Shown: in pieces, positions 33,300-41,775 of the stretch
How the letters are laid out: every line of letters starts with the position of its first letter
Numbering within the stretch: the stretch's first letter is position 1
The notes under the pieces: generated by a model
Database searches by the model: none
Told to the model about the DNA's origin: nothing
The model's input: only the letters and a program-made list of their open reading frames with translations
Source: CAYQQQ01 sp964420125
Lineage (GTDB): Bacteria > Actinomycetota > Acidimicrobiia > Acidimicrobiales > Microtrichaceae
Reading direction: 5' to 3'
NCBI GenBank assembly: GCA_964420125.1
Contig: CAYQQQ010000013.1
Location: forward strand, 38,276-102,275
DNA: 64,000 bases
Program-made: the position numbers and the translations under genes

Positions 33300-34721
33300 T
33301 CAGCTGTCCGGCATCCAGTTGCCGTGGAACCCGAAGGGCAGGCGGCGGGGCATCACGACGCGGGCCACGGGGCCGTCGGTGATGTCCCGCGCGTCCAGCA
33401 GCACCAGCTCGGTGCGGTTCTCCGACAGGTCGGTGACGAAGTTGATCCACCAGCCGTCGTTCTCCGCTGTGCCGTCGGGATCGGGGGCGAACACCGCTTC
33501 TCCGCAGGCGTGATCGGGGCCGTAGAGGTACTCCTGGTAGGTCCCGTCGGCGTGGTCGAAGAAGACGGTGCCGTCGAAGCGAACGTCCAGCCCCTGCTCC
33601 CAGGACCCGGTGTGGGCGTGGGCGCCGTAGCGGTAGGCCTTGCCGTTGCGGTGGTCGTTGATCCGGGGGAAGTCACCGGTGCGATCGTGCATCTGGCGGT
33701 CCGTGACGGTGCCTGCCAGCGGGTCGATCCGCCACTGCCACAGGTACGGGCGAACGTGCTGCTCCGGCGGGGGGTCGTCGCCGAAGGAGGTGGGCATGGC
33801 CATCGAGCGGCAGCCGTCGACCACGATGTCGCCACCGGGGTCCTCGTAGGCGTTCATGAAGTGGAACACGTAGAAGGGGTCCACCTCGATCCAGCGGATG
33901 TCGTCACCGTCGCCGTCGCGTGGGAGGACGCCGATGCGGGCACCCAGCTCAGGACGCCAGCGGATGGAGGCGCCGCCGCCGCCGACCAGAGCCTCGAGGT
34001 CGAAGATCGCCGGCATGTCGAAGAACAGCACGTGGTCGGGGGTGGTGACGAAGTCGTGCATCATCACCGACCGGCCGATGGGGATCTCGGTGCTGCGGGT
34101 GAGCTCACCGGTGGGGGAGATCACGTGGTAGCGCAGGTACGGCGGGAACGGGGAGTAGCCGAAGACGAGCAGCTCGCCCGTGTCGGGGTCGAGTCGGGGG
34201 TGAGCTGTCATGGCGCCGGCCAGGCGACCGTCGAAGTCGAACTCGCCGACGGTGTCGAGCTGCCGGGTGACCTCGGTGGGGTGGGCGCCCTCCATGAGGG
34301 CCAGGTACCGACCGGCGTGGCGCACGATGCTGGTGTTGGCGGTGTTCTTGATGAACCCACCCTCTTGGAGGGCCTCGTTGGAGGGGACCACGTACTCCGA
34401 GAGCCCGCCGTAGACGGCGTGGCCCACCGAGCGCTCGTACTCCAGTCCCTTCGAGCGCACCCACCGGTTTCGGTAGCTGGCACCCCCCTCGCCGTCGAGC
34501 TCCACGGCGTGGAGCATGCCGTCGCCGTCGAAGGGGTGGTAGCGACCCGGCGGCGGGAAGTAGGCGTTGGCACCGTTGCGCATGTACACGCCGCGCAATC
34601 CCGCCGGCAGCTCCCCGATCACCTCGAGGTCGGGGTCGTCGCGCTCGTCGCGCACCGGCTCGAAGTGCCCTTGCAGGTAGGGCTCGGTCACCCCGGCCCA
34701 CAGCTCGTCGATGGTCGTCAT
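33300..34721 (-). CDS. Carotenoid cleavage oxygenase
   Basis: A 473-residue seven-bladed propeller oxygenase of the RPE65/CCO family, which splits carotenoids, stilbenes or lignostilbenes with non-haem iron and O2. Four metal-ligand histidines are in place: AHPRLD (about 173), MMHDFV (about 219), YVFHFMN (about 286) and the last-strand PFGFHGNW (about 465). GVYMRNGANAYF near the N-terminus and FDGDGMLHAV are family hallmarks. The start ATG 34721 matches the family; the upstream open frame is noncoding-like. No carotenoid synthesis genes are nearby, so the substrate could be a phenolic stilbene. Confidence 0.93.
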   Translation of the reverse strand: MTTIDELWAGVTEPYLQGHFEPVRDERDDPDLEVIGELPAGLRGVYMRNGANAYFPPPGRYHPFDGDGMLHAVELDGEGGASYRNRWVRSKGLEYERSVGHAVYGGLSEYVVPSNEALQEGGFIKNTANTSIVRHAGRYLALMEGAHPTEVTRQLDTVGEFDFDGRLAGAMTAHPRLDPDTGELLVFGYSPFPPYLRYHVISPTGELTRSTEIPIGRSVMMHDFVTTPDHVLFFDMPAIFDLEALVGGGGASIRWRPELGARIGVLPRDGDGDDIRWIEVDPFYVFHFMNAYEDPGGDIVVDGCRSMAMPTSFGDDPPPEQHVRPYLWQWRIDPLAGTVTDRQMHDRTGDFPRINDHRNGKAYRYGAHAHTGSWEQGLDVRFDGTVFFDHADGTYQEYLYGPDHACGEAVFAPDPDGTAENDGWWINFVTDLSENRTELVLLDARDITDGPVARVVMPRRLPFGFHGNWMPDS

Positions 34722-34888
34722 CGGTCTCCCCGTCCTGGCGGTCGGTGGGACTGTACAGCGTTCACCTCTGGCGCCGGCCGCGGGAGGTGGGTGCTCCGCT
34801 CCGCGCTGGACGGGCACCGTCCGCCGTCAGCGCCGACGGACTCCGAACCGCCGGCGCTCTGGTGGGCAGCTGCGGGTGGGTCTGGAGG

Positions 34889-36559
34889 TCAACCCGCCCA
34901 GAACCGCCACCACTGGGACGGTGGCGGATCCAGCACCTGGACCAGGCCTCTGGGGGTTCGGACCCCCACGGGCCGGTACCCGCAGTGCACCTGCAGGAGC
35001 CAGGCGCCGAACTCGGTGCCCGGCAGCGGCCAGTGGCGGGCGGGCGGGTTCGGGCAGTGGAACCAGTCCCGGGGCAGCAGCACCAGCGCGATCCTGCCCT
35101 GCCACAGGCCGCCGACGAGGTGCATGCGGCACACCCACCAGGCGATCCCGGCGCCGTAGGAGTTCTCTGGGGTGACCTCGATGGGCAGCACGGGACAGGT
35201 CACCGGTCCGGGATCGGGGGTCGGTGTCGGCTCGGGAGCGGGTGGAGTCGGTGGTGGTGGAGGCGGTGGTGGGGGTGGGGGAGGTGTGGGTGCGGGGTTC
35301 ACGACCAACGAGGAGCTTCCCACCTCGTTGCTGAGGCTGCTCAGGCCCGTCGCCGAGGCGGAGGTGATCTGGTAGGTGCCGGCCGTGGCCGAGGTGACCG
35401 GCACGGACACGACGCAGTTGGCCGCACCGGCCACGGAACCGCCGGAGTAGGTGATCGTGCCGGTCCCGTAGTTGGCGCTCAGCGTGCCGCCGCAGCCGTT
35501 CGACGGCGAGGGGGCCGGCGGCGCCTCGGCGATGACCAGGCCGGAGGGCAGGGTGAAGGTGTAGCCGAGGCCGTTGACGGTGCTGAGCGAGCTGTTGGTG
35601 ACCGACAGGTCGAGCAGCGTGCTACCGCCCGCCGTGATGCTCGGCTCCCGGAAGGCGGCCGACAGCCCGGTCCCCTGGGCGGTGGTGAAGGTCTGCAGGG
35701 TCGCCGGGTAGGTGCCGGGTTGGGTTCCGAAGTTCCACTGGACCATCAGGCCGGCGTCGTGGTTGGCGGCGTTGACGGTGAAGCCGATGTCGCCCCCGGA
35801 CCGCACCGTCGCATACGGGATGCTGTAGCCCTGGGACGTGGCGCCGTCGAACGCCTTGCCGCCGGCGACCTCTCTGTAGCCGACGAGGATCCCGCTGCTC
35901 TGGTTGAGGGAGATGACGGAGCGCACCGGGGCGGTGAGCATGATGCCGTAGCCCGAGTCGGAGCTGCCCGGGGCGGTGTCACCGCCGAAGTAGAACTTGA
36001 CCGTCGCGGCGTTGCCGGCGGGGATGGTCACCGTGTAGGCGTCGGTGTAGTAGCTGTTGGGGAAGGTGTAGGAGACCTGGCGGTCGAGCACGTAGGTGAG
36101 GCCGCCCTGCACGGCGGTATAGCGCACATGGGCGGTGCCGGTGCCGGCGTCGGTGCCACCGGTGGCCGAGGAGCTGCCCGACATGGACACGTACTCGACG
36201 TTGGTCCAGCTGGTCCCGTTGCTGCTGTAGGCCGGCCCGGCCTCACCCCAGAGTGTGCCGCCGATGTTCAACATGGGCGCCACGCTCGAGCAGCAGTACT
36301 GGGTGGTGTTGCGGTAGCGGATCTCGTCCATGCCCGAGGACCCGTTGATCTGGAGCCGCAGGCCGTCGGACCCGTCGGCCTGCAGCCCGCCTCCGGGGTT
36401 CACGTACAGCGTCGCCAGGCCGTGGGTGGACGAACCGGCCTGGGCGGCGGGCTCGGCCAGGGTCACCACCAGGCACTGGGCGACGAGGGCGAGGACGGCC
36501 AAGGCCCACCAACGGCGGCGTCCTCGTGTGGTCTCTGGGTTCGGGTGTCCGGCATCCAT
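34889..36559 (-). CDS. Large secreted DUF7933-type protein with Trp/Cys-rich tail
   Basis: A 556-residue exported protein with a signal peptide (RRRWWALAVLALVAQCLVV..AQAG). A beta-rich domain (about 45-290) of GSS/TNVEYVSM/VRYTAVQGGLTYVLDRQVSY strands contains a CC pair. A DUF7933/DUF11-like immunoglobulin-type repeat (about 300-430) has AAFREPSITAGGSTLLDLSVTN, LPSGLVIAEAP and SNGCGGTLSA. A polyproline hinge (12 consecutive Pro, then PTPDPGP) leads to an unassigned ~100-residue tail. The tail carries four Cys (TCPV, WVCRM, HCPN, HCGY) and ten Trp, and ends at QWWRFWAG. AGGAGAG 6 nt before ATG 36559 supports the start. It stands alone, upstream of no obvious partner. I infer a surface or extracellular binding role. 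Confidence 0.75.
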   Translation of the reverse strand: MDAGHPNPETTRGRRRWWALAVLALVAQCLVVTLAEPAAQAGSSTHGLATLYVNPGGGLQADGSDGLRLQINGSSGMDEIRYRNTTQYCCSSVAPMLNIGGTLWGEAGPAYSSNGTSWTNVEYVSMSGSSSATGGTDAGTGTAHVRYTAVQGGLTYVLDRQVSYTFPNSYYTDAYTVTIPAGNAATVKFYFGGDTAPGSSDSGYGIMLTAPVRSVISLNQSSGILVGYREVAGGKAFDGATSQGYSIPYATVRSGGDIGFTVNAANHDAGLMVQWNFGTQPGTYPATLQTFTTAQGTGLSAAFREPSITAGGSTLLDLSVTNSSLSTVNGLGYTFTLPSGLVIAEAPPAPSPSNGCGGTLSANYGTGTITYSGGSVAGAANCVVSVPVTSATAGTYQITSASATGLSSLSNEVGSSSLVVNPAPTPPPPPPPPPPPPTPPAPEPTPTPDPGPVTCPVLPIEVTPENSYGAGIAWWVCRMHLVGGLWQGRIALVLLPRDWFHCPNPPARHWPLPGTEFGAWLLQVHCGYRPVGVRTPRGLVQVLDPPPSQWWRFWAG

Positions 36560-36794
36560 GGCGTGCTCTCCTCTGCCTGCTGGCGGCCGTGGCCGATGGC
36601 CGACCCCACACCAGTCGGTCCGGGGCGGCCATCGATGAGGGAAACGCCATACGGGTGTGCCGTTGACAGCACGGACCGACACCGAGATCGTGAGGTGGGA
36701 CAGCGCGCTGGGTCCTCGACGCGCGCCTACTGTGGCGGGGTTCGGACGACCTCCCTCGCACCTCGACAGGTCACCCTCCGGGTTCGGAGCACCC

Positions 36795-37730
36795 ATGGCC
36801 CAACCGTTGATCGAGATCCAGGGACTGCACAAGCACTTCGGCGAGGTCCATGCCGTCGACGGGATCGACCTGCGGGTGTCCGCCGGCGAGGTGTACGGGA
36901 TGCTCGGTCCCAACGGTGCCGGAAAGACCACGTGCATCCGCACGCTCCTGGGCTACCTCAACCCCACCTACGGCGCCGCCCGGGTGCTGGGTGGCGACGC
37001 CCGCGACCTGTCGATCCGGCGGAGGATCGGGTACCTCCCCGGCGACCTCCGCCTGGAGCCCAAGGCACACGTCCGCAGCCTGCTCGACTGGTTCGCCGAC
37101 CTTCGGGGCGGAGTGCACGCCGGGCGGGTCGACGAGCTCTGCGAGCGGCTCCACCTCGATCCCGATCGCCGCTTCGGGGAGCTCTCCAAGGGCAACCGCC
37201 AGAAGGTCGGGGTGGTGCAGGCCTTCATGCACGAACCCGAGGTGGTGGTGCTCGACGAACCCACCAGCGGTCTCGATCCGCTCATGCAGCGGGAGGTGAT
37301 CGACCTGGTCCGGGAACGCCAGCGCCAGGGCAGCGCCGTGCTCTTCAGCAGCCACATCATCTTCGAGGTGGAGGAGGTGGCAGACCGGGTGGGGATCCTG
37401 CGTACGGGTCGGCTGGTGGTGGAGGACAGCGTGGCCGGCCTCCAGGAGGTGACCGCCCGACAGTCCATGCACGTGCGCTTCGAGCACCCGGTCCTCATCA
37501 CCGACTTCGCAGGCGTCGAGCTGGTGAGCCTGGAGGTCGACGGCGACACCGCTGACCTCGTGATCAAGGGGCGGATCGCTCCGCTGCTGGAACGGCTGGC
37601 CGAGCTCGGCGCGGTGCACCTGAGCACGGATCCGCTCGTCCTGGACGACGTGTTCTACGGAGCCTTCGATCAGAGCGATCAGGCCGACGAGGCCGATCAG
37701 GGGCCCGACCAACTCGAGGCCGGCCGGTGA
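36795..37730 (+). CDS. ABC-2 type transporter, ATP-binding subunit
   Basis: A 311-residue ATPase of a drug/lipid-type exporter. Walker A GPNGAGKTT lies at about 38-46. The Q-loop area is replaced by LPGDLRLEP, as in the CcmA/BcrA branch. Signature LSKGNRQK, Walker B VVVLDEPTSGLDPL and switch histidine SSHIIFEVEEVADR are present. A C-terminal ~75-residue regulatory domain with FEHPVLITDFAGVELVSL follows, then an Asp/Gln-rich tail (DQSDQADEADQGPDQ). ATG 36795 fits the family start. The stop overlaps the permease start by 4 nt, so the two subunits are coupled. Confidence 0.93.
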   Translation: MAQPLIEIQGLHKHFGEVHAVDGIDLRVSAGEVYGMLGPNGAGKTTCIRTLLGYLNPTYGAARVLGGDARDLSIRRRIGYLPGDLRLEPKAHVRSLLDWFADLRGGVHAGRVDELCERLHLDPDRRFGELSKGNRQKVGVVQAFMHEPEVVVLDEPTSGLDPLMQREVIDLVRERQRQGSAVLFSSHIIFEVEEVADRVGILRTGRLVVEDSVAGLQEVTARQSMHVRFEHPVLITDFAGVELVSLEVDGDTADLVIKGRIAPLLERLAELGAVHLSTDPLVLDDVFYGAFDQSDQADEADQGPDQLEAGR

Positions 37731-38542
37731 GCGCCCCAGGAGCCATCACCAGGAGGATGATGTCCGAGCGCACGCGCTCGATGGCGTTCTGGCTGATCGG
37801 CGTGTCGTTGCTGATGGTGCTGATGATCGCCTTCTACCCGTCGGTGCGCGACTCGGGCGACGCCTTCAACGAGTACATGGAGTCGCTGCCCGAGGGACTC
37901 CAGGAGGCGTTCGGGCTGGCGGGGGAGAGCATGACCTCGCCGGAGGGCTACCTCGTCAGCCAGCTCTACTCCAACATGTACCCGATCGTGGTGATGATCC
38001 TTGCCTTCGGCCTCGCAGCGTGGAGCGTCGCGGGCTCGGAAGCCGACGGCACCCTGGAGCTCACCCTGGCCAACCCGGTGTCACGCCGACGGGTGGCCCT
38101 CGAGCGCGTCGGTGGCACGCTGGTGCTGAGCGCACTGCTGACCGTGGTGTCGACACTGGTGCTCGTCGCCGTGTCCCCCGTCGTGGGGCTCGACGACGGG
38201 CTGGCCTGGTGGGCGCTGTGGAGCGCGGGGCTGCAGATGCTGGCCTTCGTGATGGTGCTGGCGACGCTGGTGTTCGCCGTCGGTGCGGCGACCGGGTCGA
38301 AAGGGCTGGCCATCGCCGTCGGCTCGGCGGTGGCCGTGGTCGGGTTCCTGGTGCAGGCGCTCGCCCCGATCGCCGAGGTGATGGAGGACCTCCGCTGGGG
38401 CTCGCCCTGGTTCTGGATGCTGCGCGACAACCCGGTGACGACCCCACCGAACTGGCTCAACACGCTGCTGCCCTTCGGGCTGGCCGCGCTGTTCGTGGCC
38501 GTCGGGACGTGGGCCTTCGACCGACGTGACCTCAAGTTCTGA
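37727..38542 (+). CDS. ABC-2 type transporter, permease subunit
   Basis: A 271-residue membrane protein with six hydrophobic segments and an extracytoplasmic loop after the first one (FYPSVRDSGDAFNEYMESLPEGLQEAFGLAG). SEADGTLELTLANPVSRRRVALERVGG is the cytoplasmic coupling region typical of ABC2_membrane/NosY-type permeases. It starts with GTG at 37727 inside the GTGA overlap with the ATPase. Half-transporter pairs like this export drugs, peptides or lipids; the substrate is not evident. Convergent with the AttH-like gene. Confidence 0.9.
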   Translation: MSAPGAITRRMMSERTRSMAFWLIGVSLLMVLMIAFYPSVRDSGDAFNEYMESLPEGLQEAFGLAGESMTSPEGYLVSQLYSNMYPIVVMILAFGLAAWSVAGSEADGTLELTLANPVSRRRVALERVGGTLVLSALLTVVSTLVLVAVSPVVGLDDGLAWWALWSAGLQMLAFVMVLATLVFAVGAATGSKGLAIAVGSAVAVVGFLVQALAPIAEVMEDLRWGSPWFWMLRDNPVTTPPNWLNTLLPFGLAALFVAVGTWAFDRRDLKF

Positions 38543-38619
38543 GGGGCCCCTGCCCCGGGCCGGCCGTGCTGCCTGCCCGGCGGGCACCCGGTTCCTTCGG
38601 AACACGCCCGCAGCGCCGA

Positions 38620-39678
38620 TCACTCGTCCTTGCCGACCGGGGTGCCGTCGACGATCTGGTCGAGGTACTCGGACCAGCCGTAGCCGACGAGGGCTGGGTC
38701 GCCACCGCCTGCGGGTGCGTGCGCCGGGTCGAGGGGATCCGAGAGGTGCCAGCGGGTCAGGCCCTCGGAGATCCGGGTGACCTTCTCGTCACGGCGGTTC
38801 CGCAGCGGGATCAGGTTGAGCACCTCGCCGGTGAGGCGGCGCTGCTCGGAGCTGCCGTCGGGGCGATCCACGACGAAGTCGGCGGCGATCGTGGCATGGT
38901 GCTGGTCGTCGCCCTCCCAGCCGGTGGACAGCCGGATGTCGTGGACGTCGAGCAATCGGGTGCCGTCCCAGGCGAAGCCGTTGCGGATGCCGTCGCTGTC
39001 CTGGCGGGCGATGCGCGACAGCATCATGCCCGTGCCGTCGCCCATGTTCACCGTCAGCCAGCGGTAGTACCACGGCGCCTGCCAGGTGCGCGGCCCCCAG
39101 GAGTGGTCGCGCAGGCCCCTGCCGTCGATCGGCAGCTCGAGGTCGGCCACCCGGAGGGTCCCGGTGGAGGTCGTGAGCTGCTCGTAGTGGCCCTTGGCGA
39201 ACTCCTCGCCCTCGCGCTCGATCTTGATCTCCGGCTCACCGCCCCACGGGTCGGCGGCGCCGCGGACGGTCAGCTCGACCGTGCAGTCCTCCCACGGGTT
39301 GGCGGTGAACGCAGCCCGCGGGTCGGCCATGTCGAGGGGATGCTCCAGGGTGACGACCTTTCCCTCGTAGCCGATGCGCAGCTCCTCGAAGGGGGTGACC
39401 ACCTCGAAGCGAGCGCCCCCGGCGTCGAACCGTTCGTTGTCGCCGATCTCCGGCCGACCGAACATGAACGCCACCCGGCCGTCGGGCAGGTAGATGCAGG
39501 TGGTGACCTCGGCGTAGCCCTCGTTGGGTCGGTTGCCGATCCGCAGGAACACACCGACGTCGGTCACGGGATCGTAGGTGTTGAAGTACATGGACTCGTT
39601 GAAGGTGGGTTCGGGGCCCGGGTGCATGTACTCGTCCTCCGGACCCAGCCGGACCTCGATGCCTGACAGCTTCGCCAC
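38620..39678 (-). CDS. AttH/CrtC-like lipocalin-fold protein (DUF7064-type)
   Basis: A 352-residue soluble protein with no signal peptide. GRGLRDHSWGPRTWQAPWYYRWL at about 185-207 is the diagnostic block of actinobacterial DUF7064/AttH-like proteins, a double-lipocalin fold related to hydroxyneurosporene synthase CrtC. FNESMYFNTYDPVTDVGVFLRIGN near the N-terminus is also characteristic. Catalytic activity is unproven; members often occur beside steroid/lipid oxidoreductases and may bind or hydrate terpenoid or lipid substrates. It is 52 bp downstream of the methyltransferase-Mug gene and may be the last gene of that operon. The start is GTG at 39678. Confidence 0.75.
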   Translation of the reverse strand: MAKLSGIEVRLGPEDEYMHPGPEPTFNESMYFNTYDPVTDVGVFLRIGNRPNEGYAEVTTCIYLPDGRVAFMFGRPEIGDNERFDAGGARFEVVTPFEELRIGYEGKVVTLEHPLDMADPRAAFTANPWEDCTVELTVRGAADPWGGEPEIKIEREGEEFAKGHYEQLTTSTGTLRVADLELPIDGRGLRDHSWGPRTWQAPWYYRWLTVNMGDGTGMMLSRIARQDSDGIRNGFAWDGTRLLDVHDIRLSTGWEGDDQHHATIAADFVVDRPDGSSEQRRLTGEVLNLIPLRNRRDEKVTRISEGLTRWHLSDPLDPAHAPAGGGDPALVGYGWSEYLDQIVDGTPVGKDE

Positions 39679-39730
39679 GTCGACCCCCTCGGCCGTACCG
39701 TCCCCTCGACGGCTCCGCCGGCAGGTTAGA

Positions 39731-40876
39731 TCATCGCCCGCCGCCGACCCCGCCGACGTTCCGCTCGCTGCGGGCGGCGAGCTGACGGGCGCTGCGGAGG
39801 TGGTTCACCAGGTCGTCGAGGCTGGTGGCGGCGTTGAGGCCGCTGGGGTTGGGCATGACCCAGACCGGTCGGCCGCCGACGCGGCGCTCCTGCTCTCCCA
39901 CGGTCGCACGCGTGCGCGTGGCGTGACGCCAGCCGGTGAGGCCCACGACGCACACCGCCGCCGGTCGCAGCCAGGTGCACAGACGGTCGAGGCGCTCGAT
40001 CCCGCGGCGGTACTCCTCGGGGCGCAGCTCTGCTGCCTTCGGCGTCGCCCGCTTGACGAGGTCGGTCATGCCCACGCCGTGATCGTCCAGAAGCCGTGAG
40101 GGATCGCGGGCGACGGTGGCGATCCGCGCGGCCATCAGGGCGGGCCAGCCCCGGTTGCCCGGGCCGCTGAAGCCGACACCGGCGTCCGCAGCGTGCAGAG
40201 ATGGGTTGAGCCCCACCAGCAGCAGCGACATCTCTGGGCCGACGGTGTCGGCCAGCGTGTGCAGCCGGCGGAGCCGCAGCCGCAGCATCGGTGAGTGACC
40301 CGCTCGGCCAGGGGCGTCTTCGTCCCAGGAGTCGACGGCGAAGCCCGCGCCTTCGAGCACGTCGCGCAGGAGCTGGGCCGGCCATAGCGAGAAGGACCGG
40401 CCGGGGAAGTCGTCGTCCTCGAAGCGCGCGTGCTCGGCGTCACCGGGGAAGAGCACCAGCTCGGCCAGTCCGTCGACCCGAAGGGTGCGGTGCAGGTCCC
40501 ACAGCGCCATCGGCATCTGTGGGCGGGCGACGTGCACGTAGCTCCGGCTGGCCCAGGCGGCGCGCAGTGCACCACGGCGGAACGGCAGGCTGCGCAGGTC
40601 GGCCCGCACCCTGGGCGCGGAGCCTTGGTGCTCTGGCACCATCGCCAGCAGCGCGGCCGCACCGTCGAGCGCGATCGTGTGCTCCGGCAGGGCCGGCAGG
40701 TGCCAACCGGGTCCGCAGCCCAGGTCGGCCACGGCGCCGTGGGCCGGAGCCTCACGACCGACCCAGGCGGTGAAGGCTGCGGCTGCCTCGAGCGGGGCGC
40801 GGCGTCGAGCGGCCCACTCCCCTGCGCGTACCTCGTAGACGGCCAGTGTGGCGGCGTGGCGATCGGGGCGGTCCAC
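39731..40876 (-). CDS. SAM methyltransferase fused to Mug-type DNA glycosylase
   Basis: A 381-residue two-domain protein (GTG 40876 used; ATG 40930 would overlap the SDR gene by 49 nt). Domain 1, about 10-205, is a class I methyltransferase: VADLGCGPGWHLPAL (SAM loop at 51-59), IALDGAAALLAM (motif II), and RVDGLAELVLFPGD (post motif). Domain 2, about 215-372, is a mismatch-specific uracil/thymine DNA glycosylase of the Mug/TDG family: LLLVGLNPSLHAADAGVGFSGPGNRGWPAL with the catalytic Asn in GLNPS (N224), then TDLVKRATPKAAELRPEEYRRG and VMPNPSGLNA (343-349). Both active sites look intact. Mug proteins are usually ~165-residue single domains; this pairing is unusual. It is the third gene of an LLM-SDR operon. 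Confidence 0.9.
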   Translation of the reverse strand: MDRPDRHAATLAVYEVRAGEWAARRRAPLEAAAAFTAWVGREAPAHGAVADLGCGPGWHLPALPEHTIALDGAAALLAMVPEHQGSAPRVRADLRSLPFRRGALRAAWASRSYVHVARPQMPMALWDLHRTLRVDGLAELVLFPGDAEHARFEDDDFPGRSFSLWPAQLLRDVLEGAGFAVDSWDEDAPGRAGHSPMLRLRLRRLHTLADTVGPEMSLLLVGLNPSLHAADAGVGFSGPGNRGWPALMAARIATVARDPSRLLDDHGVGMTDLVKRATPKAAELRPEEYRRGIERLDRLCTWLRPAAVCVVGLTGWRHATRTRATVGEQERRVGGRPVWVMPNPSGLNAATSLDDLVNHLRSARQLAARSERNVGGVGGGR

Positions 40877-40881
40877 GAGCG

Positions 40882-41775
40882 TCAGGGCGGTCCGAGGCTC
40901 GCCTGGAGGCGTCGCATGCCGCGGATCCATCGGCCGTGGTCCGCCGCTCGGTTCTGCTCGTAGCCGGCCACCTCGTCGTGGGGGAGGATGAGGAACTCGC
41001 CGGCAGCCAGCGCCTCCAGGGCCATGGCTGCCACCTCGTCGGGTTCGAGTATGCGCTGGCCGTGCACCGCCCTCGCCGCCAGGGAGCCGGCGATGTCGCC
41101 GGCGGACGGCCCGCGCCCGGACCGGGGGAGGTCCTCGGCGTCCTCGCCGAACAGCATCGGGGTGCGCACACCCTGGGGGCACAGGCACGACACGCCGATG
41201 CCGTCGCCGCCGTGGGTGATGGCGAGCCACTCGGCCAGCCCTACCGCTGCGTGCTTGGTCACCGAGTACGGCGCGTCCCCCAGGTTGGTGAGCAGCCCGG
41301 CGGCGGAGGCCGTGATCATCAGGTGTCCGTGGCCTCGCTCCTGCCAGAGCGGGAGCAGGACGCGGGCGGCGTGGAGGCCGCCGAGCACGTTGACCTCCCA
41401 GACCCGCTGCCAGGTGGCGGGATCGGCGTCGATCCCCGCGCCCGTGGCCACGCCCGCGTTGGCGCACCACAGGTCGACGCCGCCGTGGCGCTCCGTGAGC
41501 TCGGCCACCAGTCGAGCCGTCGCGGCCTCGTCGGTGACGTCCAGAGCGACCCCTTCCACGCTCCCCGGTCCCTCGGCCTCGGAGGCCACGTGCGTCGCCA
41601 CCTCGGCCGACCAGCTCGGGTCGAGGTCGGCGAGTACCACCACGGACGCACCCGCGTCGTGCAGCCGCCGACCGAGTGCGCGGCCGATGCCCCCGGCCCC
41701 ACCGGTCACCACCGACACCAGGCCTCGCGGGTCGACGGGAGGGTTGCACGGTCGGTGCTCGCCGGCCGGGCTCAT
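40882..41775 (-). CDS. Short-chain dehydrogenase/reductase
   Basis: A 297-residue NAD(P)-dependent classical SDR. The cofactor loop is TGGAGGIG at about 25-32, NAG is in CANAGVATGAG, and the catalytic Ser (TASAAGLL) and YSVTK Tyr/Lys pair are present. CPQGVRTPML follows the active site. ADLD after strand 2 suggests an NAD(H) preference. The substrate is unknown. The start ATG overlaps the stop of the upstream LLM gene by 4 nt, and the methyltransferase-Mug gene begins 5 bp after its stop, so the three are one operon. Confidence 0.92.
   Translation of the reverse strand: MSPAGEHRPCNPPVDPRGLVSVVTGGAGGIGRALGRRLHDAGASVVVLADLDPSWSAEVATHVASEAEGPGSVEGVALDVTDEAATARLVAELTERHGGVDLWCANAGVATGAGIDADPATWQRVWEVNVLGGLHAARVLLPLWQERGHGHLMITASAAGLLTNLGDAPYSVTKHAAVGLAEWLAITHGGDGIGVSCLCPQGVRTPMLFGEDAEDLPRSGRGPSAGDIAGSLAARAVHGQRILEPDEVAAMALEALAAGEFLILPHDEVAGYEQNRAADHGRWIRGMRRLQASLGPP

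Noticed and set aside
35225..35290. GGTGG-rich stretch as a structured or G-quadruplex element
   Set aside because: On the coding strand it encodes a polyproline hinge of the large secreted protein, so no separate feature is needed.
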